Shown piece by piece: positions 9,890 through 17,341 of a stretch of 64,000 nt of DNA. Made by a program: the position numbers and the translations under genes. The stretch is from Polyangium spumosum. Its GTDB lineage: Bacteria; Myxococcota_A; Polyangia; Polyangiales; Polyangiaceae. The stretch covers positions 310,001 to 374,000 of the forward strand of contig NZ_WJIE01000005.1 in the NCBI RefSeq assembly GCF_009649845.1, in the 5' to 3' direction. A model generated the notes under the pieces. The model saw nothing but the letters and a program-made list of their open reading frames with translations. It had not been told where the DNA came from and made no database searches. Each line of letters begins with the position of its first letter. The first letter of the stretch is position 1.

Positions 9890-11917
9890 TCAGGTCGACG
9901 CTTCCTGCGTCTCCTCCGCAGGAGCAGCCTGCGGCGCGCCCTGCGGCCCCATCGGCGCCACGGGGATCCGCAGCGACCCGCCGCCTTGATGCGCGAGCAC
10001 GCTGATCCCCTTCTGGAAGAAGGCCAGCAGGAACGGGATCTCCCGCGGCGGCGACGTGATGAGCCCCGCCTCCTTCACCGCGCGCGCCACGGCGAGCACG
10101 TCCGTCGCGCGGTCGCTCCCCTTGCGCGAGCGCACCGAGATCGCCGCGTCGCGCATCCGCGTCGCCACGATCGTGCGCGCCTCGGGCGAGAAGAAGCGGT
10201 CCGTCGCGGCCTCGATCTCCTCCTTCAGCGCCGCGTTCACGGCCTGCGGATCACGCACGCCCTCCGGCCCGAGCCGCTGACCGAGCTTCTGCAGCAGGTC
10301 CTCCAGGCTCCCGCGATCGGGCAGCCAGGAACGGAACTCCGGCTCCTCGTGCAGCGTCGCCGACCCCGGCGCGCGTGCCCAGGCGAACTCGCTCGTGATC
10401 TCGGCCTCGAGGTCTGCCACCGGGTGCGCCGGCTCGGCCTCGGGGGCGGGCTCGACGAGCTCGCGGCAGCCTTCGAACCCGAGCGGCAGGATCTGCCCCG
10501 ACGTCGCGTTTTGCTTTCGCGCCGCGGCGATCCGGTGACGCGCCCACTCCACCGGCACGGGCGCCGGCGACACGCCGAGCCCTTCGAGCGCGCGGCTCCG
10601 GCCTTCCTTGAGCTGCGAGCCGCTCATCCACGCGCTGCCCGCGTTCAGGATGCCGATCGGCTCCCGCACGATCACCTCGGCCAGGTGGTAACGACCGCTC
10701 GCGTCGCGGCTCGTGATCGAGAGGGCCGACGTCCCGCTCCCGTCGGGCGGCAGGAACGTCGCTTCGAGCGCCACCTCGGCTCGCGTGTCCACGCGTGCCA
10801 CCCGCGGCCGCGTCGGGATCGCCGTCCCGCGCGACTTCAGGATGTTGATCGCGCGACGCGCCGCCTTGCGTGCGGCGCCCGGCGCGTCGTCCGCGTCGGC
10901 CACCGCGGCGATCGCCTCCACGTTCGAGGCCGCGAGCCACGCGTCCACGAGCGCGGGGCTCTGCTCGCCTGCCTTGCGCGTGGCCTCTGCGGCCGTCTCC
11001 CAGCCTGCCGACAGCTCCGCCGCCTCGAACGCCGGGGCCGCCGCGGCGGCCGGGGCCTCTGCGGCGCCTTCGGCCTTCGCGGGCTGCGTCGGGGCCTTCC
11101 CCTTTGCCTGCGCGGCCTTCGCCTTCAGGGCGAGCGCCTCCTTCGCCGTCAGCGCCGGCTTCGGCGCTGCGGCCTTCACGCCGCCGCTCGCCTTCGGGGG
11201 CGGCGCGATGATCGTCACGATGTTCGGCTTCGGCGCGGCCGGCTTCGCGGCGGGCGCGGGCGCGGCGGGCTTCGCGGGCGGCGCGGCCGGCTTCGCGGCG
11301 GCGGCGGGCGCGGCGGCGCTCGGCGCTTGTTGCGGGCGATCACGCCGCGGGCCTGCGCCCTCCGGCCTCGGGCCGCGGTCCGGCCTCGGGCCGCGGTCCG
11401 GCCTCGGGCCTCGGCCTTCCGGACGCGGACCACGCTCCGGGCGTGGACCTCGCGGCGGCCTCTCGCCGCCTTCGGCGCGGGCCTCGCCGGGCGGGCCTGC
11501 CGGGCGCGGCGGGCGCGGGCCCATCCCCATTGGCGAGCGTGCGGCGTTGGGGCCCGGGCGCGGGCGCATCCCTTCTTCCTGACGCGGCACGAAATCGCCG
11601 CCTGCGTCCCTGCGAGGGCCTCGGGCGGGCGGACGACCGCTGCTCGGCCTCGTGCCGGCGGGCGGGCGTGGCCCGCGCATGTCGATGCGGCGCACGCCTT
11701 CGGGCCTTGCGCCTGGGCCGCTCGTGGCGGCGGGCGGCTTCGGCGCGGCGGGCGCGGCGGCGGAGCCCTCGGGCTTCGCCTCCCCGGCCTCTTGCGTGGG
11801 CTGGGCCTCCGCAGTCGGGCTGTCGGTGCCGGGCTCGCCCTCGCGCCGCGTGCTCGCCGAGCGGACGATCCTGCGCGTCTTCTTCTCGGGGTTGTCGCTA
11901 TCGTCCTTGGTGGTCAT
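9890..11917 (-). CDS. Hypothetical protein with long disordered Pro/Arg/Ala-rich N-terminal half
   Basis: This 675-residue protein is not recognised. Residues about 1-290 are low complexity. They include tandem R-G-P-R-P-E/D units around 150-190 and Ala/Pro/Lys-rich linkers typical of disordered, nucleic-acid-tolerant tails. The C-terminal half is ordered and mostly helical, with no catalytic motif visible; it has a conserved-looking block near FRSWLPDRGSLEDLLQKLG and a helix around EAATDRFFSPEARTIVATRM. A good ribosome-binding site (GGGGAG) precedes the ATG. It is the last gene of the minus-strand run after ebfC, recR and ridA, so it may be co-transcribed with DNA-repair functions. No function is proposed. 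Confidence 0.75.
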   Translation of the reverse strand: MTTKDDSDNPEKKTRRIVRSASTRREGEPGTDSPTAEAQPTQEAGEAKPEGSAAAPAAPKPPAATSGPGARPEGVRRIDMRGPRPPAGTRPSSGRPPARGPRRDAGGDFVPRQEEGMRPRPGPNAARSPMGMGPRPPRPAGPPGEARAEGGERPPRGPRPERGPRPEGRGPRPDRGPRPDRGPRPEGAGPRRDRPQQAPSAAAPAAAAKPAAPPAKPAAPAPAAKPAAPKPNIVTIIAPPPKASGGVKAAAPKPALTAKEALALKAKAAQAKGKAPTQPAKAEGAAEAPAAAAAPAFEAAELSAGWETAAEATRKAGEQSPALVDAWLAASNVEAIAAVADADDAPGAARKAARRAINILKSRGTAIPTRPRVARVDTRAEVALEATFLPPDGSGTSALSITSRDASGRYHLAEVIVREPIGILNAGSAWMSGSQLKEGRSRALEGLGVSPAPVPVEWARHRIAAARKQNATSGQILPLGFEGCRELVEPAPEAEPAHPVADLEAEITSEFAWARAPGSATLHEEPEFRSWLPDRGSLEDLLQKLGQRLGPEGVRDPQAVNAALKEEIEAATDRFFSPEARTIVATRMRDAAISVRSRKGSDRATDVLAVARAVKEAGLITSPPREIPFLLAFFQKGISVLAHQGGGSLRIPVAPMGPQGAPQAAPAEETQEAST

Positions 11918-11950
11918 TTCGAGGCTCCCCTGGGGAATTGGGAATTGCCG

Positions 11951-12331
11951 TTAAAGGTGGGCAATCGCATCGATTTCGACGGCGGCGCCCTTCGGCAACG
12001 CCGACACTTGGATGGTCACGCGTGCGGGCGGCTCTGCCCCCACGACGTCACCGTAGATCCGGTTCACGACCGCAAAATCGCCGAGATCGACGAGCCAGAT
12101 CGTCGTTCGTACGACGTCGGCCCACGACGCGCCGGCGGCGCGCAGCACTTCTTCGAGGTTCGCGAGCGCTTGCTTCGTTTGCGCCTCGATCCCGCCCGCG
12201 ACGAGCTCACCCGTCTTCGGATCGATGGGGATCTGGCCGCTGCAGAAGACCATGTTCCCGGCGCGGGTCGCCTGCGAATACGGGCCGATCGCGGCCGGGG
12301 CGCGATCCGTGGAAATGATCGTTTTCGGCAT
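11951..12331 (-). CDS. ridA: RidA family enamine/imine deaminase
   Basis: At 126 residues it matches the usual RidA (YjgF/YER057c/UK114) length. It carries GPYSQAT near residues 16-22, FCSGQIPIDP at 29-38, Arg104 in PPARVTIQV and a C-terminal Glu119 in AVEIDAIA, the pair that positions the substrate in active RidA proteins. RidA hydrolyses reactive 2-aminoacrylate-type enamines released by PLP enzymes. A PLP aminotransferase lies about 2 kb away on the other strand, but that link is only suggestive. A GGAGG site lies about 7 nt before the ATG. Its recR neighbour ends 15 nt upstream on the same strand, which fits an operon. Confidence 0.93.
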   Translation of the reverse strand: MPKTIISTDRAPAAIGPYSQATRAGNMVFCSGQIPIDPKTGELVAGGIEAQTKQALANLEEVLRAAGASWADVVRTTIWLVDLGDFAVVNRIYGDVVGAEPPARVTIQVSALPKGAAVEIDAIAHL

Positions 12332-12346
12332 CTTCCGTTCCTCCGT

Positions 12347-13018
12347 TCAGCCGAAGCTCTTCCGGCCCTCGATGGCGCGGCCGAGCGTGACTTGATCGGC
12401 GAACTCGAGGTCGCCGCCGTGGGGCACGCCGCTCGCGATACGCGTCACGCGGGCGCCGAGCGCGGCCATCTCGCGCGCCACGAGCAGCGCCGTCGCCTCG
12501 CCGTCCACCGACGGCGGCGTCGCCACCAGCACCTCGTTCACGGGCGCCGCCGGGTCCTCGACGATGCGCCGCAGCCGCTCGAGCGGCAGGTCCTCGGCGG
12601 AGATCCCGTCGAGCGGCGAGAGCAATCGTCCGAGCACGAAGTATTTCCCCCGCATCACCCCGCTCCGCTCGATCGCCAGCAGGTCCTGCACCCGCGCGAC
12701 CACGCAGAGCAGCGCCTTGTCGCGGCGCTCGTCACGGCAGATCGCGCAACGCGCGACCTCGCCTGGTTGTGCTCCTTCGGCGAGCTCGGCGATGTTCCCG
12801 CAGCGCTCGCAGGGCCTCACGTGGTCGCGGAGCGCGGCGAGCTCGGCGCCGAGATCCCGCGCGACCTCCTCGTCCGCCGTGGCCACGAACAGGGCGAAGC
12901 GTTGCGCGGTCTTCTCGCCGACGCCTGGCAGACGCGCGAACAGGTGCGCGACGCGCGTGAGGCGTTCGGGCAGAGACGAGGAGCGCGTGACGTAGGAGTT
13001 GGGGCTCCGCGTGGCCAC
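12347..13018 (-). CDS. recR: Recombination mediator protein RecR
   Basis: This 223-residue protein has the RecR domain order: an N-terminal helix-hairpin-helix (LPGVGEKTAQRFAL, residues about 29-42), a four-Cys zinc finger (CERC...CAIC), then a Toprim domain with DGEATALLVAREM and a C-terminal Walker-B-like segment. RecR works with RecF/RecO to load RecA on gapped DNA. The GTG start immediately follows the ebfC stop codon. This adds about 20 residues (many Ser/Arg) to the usual N-terminus, so a slightly later start is possible. The ebfC-recR pair is a widely conserved neighbourhood, usually together with dnaX, which here is divergent. Confidence 0.95.
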   Translation of the reverse strand: MATRSPNSYVTRSSSLPERLTRVAHLFARLPGVGEKTAQRFALFVATADEEVARDLGAELAALRDHVRPCERCGNIAELAEGAQPGEVARCAICRDERRDKALLCVVARVQDLLAIERSGVMRGKYFVLGRLLSPLDGISAEDLPLERLRRIVEDPAAPVNEVLVATPPSVDGEATALLVAREMAALGARVTRIASGVPHGGDLEFADQVTLGRAIEGRKSFG

Positions 13019-13342
13019 TTACGTGTGCATTCCCGGGATCTTCACGCCTCCCGTGACCTTCGCGATCTCGGCGTCGACGTGCTTGTCGGCCTGCTCGAGC
13101 GCTGCGTTCGCCGCGACGGCGACCGCGTCGAGGGCCATCTCCAGGCCTTCGGCGGCGAGGAAGTCCGGATCGATCGAGATCTTTCGGACCTTGCCTTCGC
13201 AGGTCACGGTGACCGAGACCTTCTCCGAGGCGGCGGACGCCGAGATCTCGTGATCTTTGATCTTGGCCTTGGCCTCGTCGATCTTGCGCTGCATCCGGGC
13301 CGCCTGACGGACCAGCTCGTTCATTCCGCCGCGAAATTGCAT
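13019..13342 (-). CDS. ebfC: YbaB/EbfC family nucleoid-associated DNA-binding protein
   Basis: Starting at the ATG that gives MQFRGGMNELVRQAARMQ, the protein is 107 residues, the normal YbaB/EbfC size. It has the N-terminal helical arm (MQRKIDEAKAKI), the beta-rich core VTVTCEGKVRKISIDPDFL and the C-terminal helix. YbaB proteins form tweezer-like dimers that bind DNA. A longer reading from 13411 would add 23 residues with no family resemblance, so the internal ATG was chosen, although its ribosome-binding site is weak. It starts about 150 bp from the divergent dnaX, so the two share a promoter region, and it is followed directly by recR. Confidence 0.92.
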   Translation of the reverse strand: MQFRGGMNELVRQAARMQRKIDEAKAKIKDHEISASAASEKVSVTVTCEGKVRKISIDPDFLAAEGLEMALDAVAVAANAALEQADKHVDAEIAKVTGGVKIPGMHT

Positions 13343-13491
13343 GGGGACCGCGTGTATGCCGTGAACTTGGCGGGGCTGCAAGGCCGGACGCGAGGGCCCG
13401 CGCGCGTACATCCGCCCGCTCGCCGCCCGCCGCGCATGCCCGCCTGGAGATACACGACGCCGCGGTGGCTTTCTGCTACGTCGAGGCGGCG

Positions 13492-15534
13492 ATGAGTTAC
13501 GTCGTCCTCGCGCGCAAGTACCGACCGCAGTCGTTCGAGGATCTCGTCGGTCAGGGGCACGTCTCCACCACGCTGGAGAACGCGATCGCCAAGAACCGCG
13601 TCGCGCACGCCTTCCTGTTCACGGGCGTCCGCGGCGTCGGCAAGACAACGAGCGCGCGTATCCTGGCGAAATCGCTCAACTGTGTGAAGGGTCCGACGTC
13701 CAAGCCCTGCCAGACGTGCCCGGCTTGCCTCGAGATCACCGTCGGCAGCGACGTCGACGTCCAGGAGATCGACGGCGCCAGCTACACCGGCGTCGACGAC
13801 GTCCGCAAGCTCCAGGAGAGCCTGCCGTACCGGCCCTCGCGCGACCGGTTCAAGATCTTCATCGTGGACGAGGTCCACATGCTCTCGAACAACGCGTGGA
13901 ACGCGTTCCTCAAGACGCTCGAGGAGCCGCCGCCCCACGTGAAGTTCATCTTCGCGACGACCGAGGTCCACAAGATCCCGGTCACCATCCTCAGCCGCTG
14001 CCAGCGCTACGACTTCAAGCTCATCAGCGCCCTCGCCATCACCGCGCGCCTGCGCTTCGTGCTCGAGCAGGAGGGCGTCGGCTTCGAGGACGCCGCGCTC
14101 TCCATCATTGCCCGCGAGGCCGCGGGCAGCATGCGCGACGCGATGAGCCTGCTCGATCAGGTCCTCGCCTGGGTCGGCGTCGACGGCGAGAAGCTCACGG
14201 CCGAGGGCGTCGCGCGTGTGCTCGGCGTCGCGGATCGTTCGGTCCTGCACGGACTCGCCGCCGCGCTCGTCGACGGCGACGCCGAGGCGTGCCTGCGCAC
14301 GGTCGGCGACCTCGCCTCGCAGGGCTACGATCTGCCCCACGTCGCGCGAGATTTCCTCGCCCACCTGCGCGACCTCGTGGTCGCCAAGGTCTCGAACGAT
14401 CCGAGCGGCCTGCTCGACCTCGCCGACCGCGAGCTCGCCGACGTGAAGGCCCTCGCGGCGCGGGCGGACGCCGACGACCTCACGCGCCTGCATCAGGGGT
14501 TCTCGCGCTCGTTCGACGACATCACCCGCGGCGGCCAGCCACGCGCCACGCTGGAGATGACGCTCGTGCGCCTCGCGCGTAGGCCCCCGCTCCTGCCCGT
14601 CGACGAGCTCATGCGGCGCATCGCGGACATGGAGCGGCGCCTGCTCGGCGGCGGCGGGGGCGGCGCGGCTCCGGGCGCCGCGGGGCACGGCAGGCCCATG
14701 CAAGGCGGAGGCACGCCGCCGGGCCAGCGCCGAGGCGCCTCGTCGGCCGACCCCTCGACCGTTCCACCAGCCGGGAACGTAGCCGCCGTCCCACGTTCGA
14801 CCGCTCCGGCCCCCGCGAACGGCCCCGTCGACGGACCACCTCCCTTCTCCGCGCGGCAGAACGGCTCCGTCAACGGCCGACCTGCCTTCTCCGCACCGCA
14901 GAACGGGGCCGTCAACGGCAGACCTGCCTTCTCCGCGCCGCAGAACGGGGCCGTCGACGGACCACCTCCCTTCTCCGCGCCGCAGAACGGCTCCGTCAAC
15001 GGCCGACCTGCCTTCTCCCCGCCGCAAAACGACTCCGTCAACGGCCGACCTGCCTTCTCCCCGCCGCAAAACGCCTCCGTCAACGGGCCCGCCGCTCCGA
15101 GCGCCGCCGACCTCGCCGCCCTCCGGGCCGTCATCGAGATCGTGCGCGAAAAACGCGCCCCGCTCGGCTCCGTGCTCGAGCACGCCGCGCTCCTCCGCAT
15201 CGGGCCCGAGGGCCTCGTGCTCGGCTTCGAGAACGAGTTCCTCGGCCGGCAAGCGCACGATCCTGCCGCCCGCGAGGTCATCCGCGGCGCCCTCGCCGCG
15301 CACTTCGGCGGCAGCCCCGACCTCTCGTTCGAGATCCTCCGCCCCGGCAGCGGCGCCGTCACGCTCGCGCAGATCGAAGGCGCCGATCGCAAGGCTCGCC
15401 TCGACAGCGCCCGCCGCGCCATCGCCGATCACCCGCTCGTCACGGCTGCGATCGAGCTGCTCGGCGCCGAGCTGCGCGACGTACGCCTCGGACACGAGGA
15501 CGCCGCCGCCGCCGAGAGGATGAGCACGCGCTAA
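13492..15534 (+). CDS. dnaX: DNA polymerase III subunit gamma/tau
   Basis: This is a 680-residue clamp-loader ATPase. It has the typical start MSYVVLARKYRPQSF, a Walker A GVRGVGKTT at 45-53, a zinc module with Cys64, 73, 76 and 79, Walker B/sensor DEVHMLSNNAWNAFLK, and SRC with the arginine finger in the ILSRCQRY block. The AAA+ part runs to about residue 370. Residues about 442-539 are a Pro/Asn/Gly-rich tandem repeat (see separate entry) joining it to a C-terminal tau-like domain. The protein loads the beta clamp and organises the replisome. HolA, the delta subunit, is also in this window (60414-61472). The upstream in-frame ATG-less extension was rejected because the family starts at MSY. 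Confidence 0.97.
   Translation: MSYVVLARKYRPQSFEDLVGQGHVSTTLENAIAKNRVAHAFLFTGVRGVGKTTSARILAKSLNCVKGPTSKPCQTCPACLEITVGSDVDVQEIDGASYTGVDDVRKLQESLPYRPSRDRFKIFIVDEVHMLSNNAWNAFLKTLEEPPPHVKFIFATTEVHKIPVTILSRCQRYDFKLISALAITARLRFVLEQEGVGFEDAALSIIAREAAGSMRDAMSLLDQVLAWVGVDGEKLTAEGVARVLGVADRSVLHGLAAALVDGDAEACLRTVGDLASQGYDLPHVARDFLAHLRDLVVAKVSNDPSGLLDLADRELADVKALAARADADDLTRLHQGFSRSFDDITRGGQPRATLEMTLVRLARRPPLLPVDELMRRIADMERRLLGGGGGGAAPGAAGHGRPMQGGGTPPGQRRGASSADPSTVPPAGNVAAVPRSTAPAPANGPVDGPPPFSARQNGSVNGRPAFSAPQNGAVNGRPAFSAPQNGAVDGPPPFSAPQNGSVNGRPAFSPPQNDSVNGRPAFSPPQNASVNGPAAPSAADLAALRAVIEIVREKRAPLGSVLEHAALLRIGPEGLVLGFENEFLGRQAHDPAAREVIRGALAAHFGGSPDLSFEILRPGSGAVTLAQIEGADRKARLDSARRAIADHPLVTAAIELLGAELRDVRLGHEDAAAAERMSTR
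14815..15108 (+). repeat. dnaX: Seven tandem 42-bp units inside dnaX
   Basis: Seven in-frame 42-bp units encode variants of the 14-residue motif QNGSVNGRPAFSAP; variants include VDGPPPFS and ND/NA for NG. The first unit (14815-14856) and last (15067-15108) are the most diverged, while the middle five are nearly identical at the DNA level. This suggests recent expansion by slippage or unequal recombination. They form a flexible linker between the AAA+ core and the tau-like C-terminal domain. Confidence 0.93.
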
Positions 15535-15542
15535 CCTGCGGC

Positions 15543-16883
15543 ATGCGCGTCTTTCCTTTCGCCGCGGCGATCGCGGCCCTCTCGCTCCTCTCGCCCGCCA
15601 CATCCCACGCGAACGGTCGTTTCCCCATCGCCGACCAGCTCGTCGTCGACCCGAACGATCCTTCCCACATCGTCCTTCGCACCACGTACGGCGTCCTCGA
15701 GACCTCGGACGCGGGCGGCGCGTGGTCGTGGATCTGCGAGGGCGCGGTTGGTTACGGCGGCACCCAGGATCCGGCCATCGGCGTGATGAGCGACGGCACG
15801 ATCCTCGCCGGCATCTTCGAGGGCCTGAGCATCAGCCACGATCGCGGCTGCGCCTGGGACTTCGCGCCGGCCCCGCTCGAGAAGGAGTACGTCATCGACG
15901 TCTCCGTCCACAAGGACGACCCCACGCGCGCCGTCGCCATCACCTCCACCGGCAAGGGCACCGACGGCTTCCACGTGATCATCGCCGAGACCGCGGACAA
16001 CGGCAAAACCTGGACGCAGGCGGGGAACGCGATCCTGAGCGACTTCATCGCCCTCACGGTCGACGTCACGCCGTCGAACCCGCAGCGCCTCTACGCGAGC
16101 GGCATCGTGGGCAAGTCCTTCGCGCCTGCGATCGAGCGCTCCGACGATCGCGGCGTCACCTGGACGCGCACCTACCTCGACGCTTCCTACGCCAAGTACG
16201 TCCCCTTCCTCGCCGCGATCGACCCGCAGAACCCTGACCGCGTCTACCTGCGCATGAGCGGCGATCCGATCGACAAGCTGCTCGTCAGCGACGACGCGGG
16301 CGCCACGTGGACCGAGGTCTTCGCGGCGGCCGACGATCTGCTCGGCTTCGCGCTCTCGCCCGACGGCGCGCGCGTCGCGATCGGCGGCCCCAAGGACGGC
16401 ATCCAGCTCGCGAGCACCGCGGACCTCGCCTTCCAGAAGGTCAGCGACGTCTACACGCGTTGCCTCACGTGGACGACGGCGGGCCTCTACGCTTGCGGCA
16501 ACCAGTTCGTCGACGGCTTCACCGTTGGCCTCTCGAAGGACGAGGGCAAGACCTTCGAGAACCTCTACGACTTGCCCGACATCTGCCCGCTCGAGTGCCC
16601 CGCGGAGGCCGAGACGACGGCCGCGTGCGTGATGAGCTGGCCGGGCATCGCGGCCACGCTCGCGATCGAGCCGAGCGCGTGTGGTGGCATCGGCGCGGGC
16701 AGCGGATCGGGCAGCGGCAGCGGCGGCGGTGGGCCGCAGCCGCTCGAACCGGCGGGCGGATGTGCCTGCGACCTCGGCGGCGCTTCGAGCACCTCCGGCG
16801 CGGCCGTCCTCGGCGGCCTCGCGGCGCTCGCCTCGTACTTTCGACGGCGGAGGGCGGCTCGATGCTCTAAGCTCCGCGCATGA
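15543..16883 (+). CDS. Exported BNR/sialidase-like beta-propeller protein with MYXO-CTERM-like sorting tail
   Basis: This 446-residue protein has a signal peptide (MRVFPFAAAIAALSLL ... SHA) and repeats of the type SDDRGVTWTRTYL, SDDAGATWTEVF, ISHDRGCAWDF and TADNGKTWTQAG. These are the Asp-box S-x-D-x-G-x-T/x-W motifs of BNR/sortilin-like beta-propellers. After a Gly/Ser linker, the C-terminus has GGCACDLG, a short hydrophobic segment (GAAVLGGLAALASYF) and RRRR, the three-part layout of MYXO-CTERM surface-sorting tails. It is probably anchored to the cell surface and binds a polymer or protein; no catalytic residues can be assigned. Its stop overlaps the next ATG (ATGA). Confidence 0.85.
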   Translation: MRVFPFAAAIAALSLLSPATSHANGRFPIADQLVVDPNDPSHIVLRTTYGVLETSDAGGAWSWICEGAVGYGGTQDPAIGVMSDGTILAGIFEGLSISHDRGCAWDFAPAPLEKEYVIDVSVHKDDPTRAVAITSTGKGTDGFHVIIAETADNGKTWTQAGNAILSDFIALTVDVTPSNPQRLYASGIVGKSFAPAIERSDDRGVTWTRTYLDASYAKYVPFLAAIDPQNPDRVYLRMSGDPIDKLLVSDDAGATWTEVFAAADDLLGFALSPDGARVAIGGPKDGIQLASTADLAFQKVSDVYTRCLTWTTAGLYACGNQFVDGFTVGLSKDEGKTFENLYDLPDICPLECPAEAETTAACVMSWPGIAATLAIEPSACGGIGAGSGSGSGSGGGGPQPLEPAGGCACDLGGASSTSGAAVLGGLAALASYFRRRRAARCSKLRA

Positions 16884-17341
16884 TCCGCGTCGGCGAAAAG
16901 GCCCCCGAGTTCAGCGCGAGCGCGTCCACGGGCGCAAACGTCAGCCTCTCTGCGATGCGCGGCAAGCGCGTCGTTTTGTACTTCTTCCCCAAGGCCTTCA
17001 CCTCCGGGTGAACGGTCGAGGCGTCGCGGTTTCGCGACGCATACAAGGAGATCGTCGCCCTCGGCGGCGAGGTCGTCGGCGTCTCGACGGACAAACACGA
17101 GACGCAGTGTGACTTCGCGAAGTCCCTCTCCGTGGAGTTCCCCATGATCGGGGACGCGGACAAACGCATCGCCAAGGCGTACGGTGTCCTCTGGCCGATC
17201 ATCGGCCTCGACCGGCGCATCACGTTCGTGATCGACGAGCAAGGCATCGTGCGGGGCGTGTTCAACTACGAGCTGCTCCCGCACAAGCACGTGGACGACG
17301 CGATCGCGCTGTTACGCGAGCTCGCCGCAAAAGCAGGCTAA
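16880..17341 (+). CDS. Predicted selenoprotein: BCP/PrxQ-type peroxiredoxin with in-frame UGA at the peroxidatic position
   Basis: Reading through one TGA at 17009-17011 gives a single 153-residue peroxiredoxin of the usual BCP/PrxQ length. The N-terminus VGEKAPEFSA and the active-site block YFFPKAFTSG-U-TVEA fit P-x3-T-x2-C, with the UGA exactly at the peroxidatic Cys (residue 44). Cys77 (ETQCDFAKS) sits 33 residues later, where PrxQ proteins carry a resolving Cys, and the C-terminal half (FPMIGD, RRITFVIDEQG) is intact. A perfect SECIS-like hairpin follows the UGA. It would reduce H2O2 or organic peroxides using selenocysteine. A plain nonsense mutation is the alternative, but it is disfavoured by the hairpin and the preserved frame. 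The start overlaps the previous stop. Confidence 0.88.
17009..17040 (+). promoter_or_regulatory. UGA codon plus bacterial SECIS-like hairpin
   Basis: The in-frame TGA (17009-17011) is followed by GCGTCGCG (17021-17028), a four-base loop GTTT (17029-17032) and CGCGACGC (17033-17040), a perfect 8-bp stem. The loop begins with G, and 17 nt separate the UGA from the loop. Both agree with the bacterial SECIS rule (apical G; loop about 16-37 nt after UGA). SelB with Sec-tRNA would read this structure. The stem is also coding sequence (EASRFRDA). Confidence 0.85.

Noticed and set aside
9854-13495. Very long plus-strand open frame (about 1200 codons) across the recR-ridA region
   Set aside because: High-G+C shadow frame opposite ebfC, recR, ridA and the low-complexity gene; its Arg-rich translation resembles nothing known.
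14815-15108. CRISPR-like repeat array
   Set aside because: The 42-bp units are contiguous without spacers and in frame with dnaX.
13321-15603. Long minus-strand frame opposite dnaX
   Set aside because: Antisense shadow; repeats visible in it are the reverse of the dnaX linker repeats.
16880-17341. Peroxiredoxin as a pseudogene with a nonsense mutation
   Set aside because: The TGA is exactly at the catalytic Cys column, the frame is intact after it, and a SECIS-like hairpin follows; selenocysteine is the better reading.
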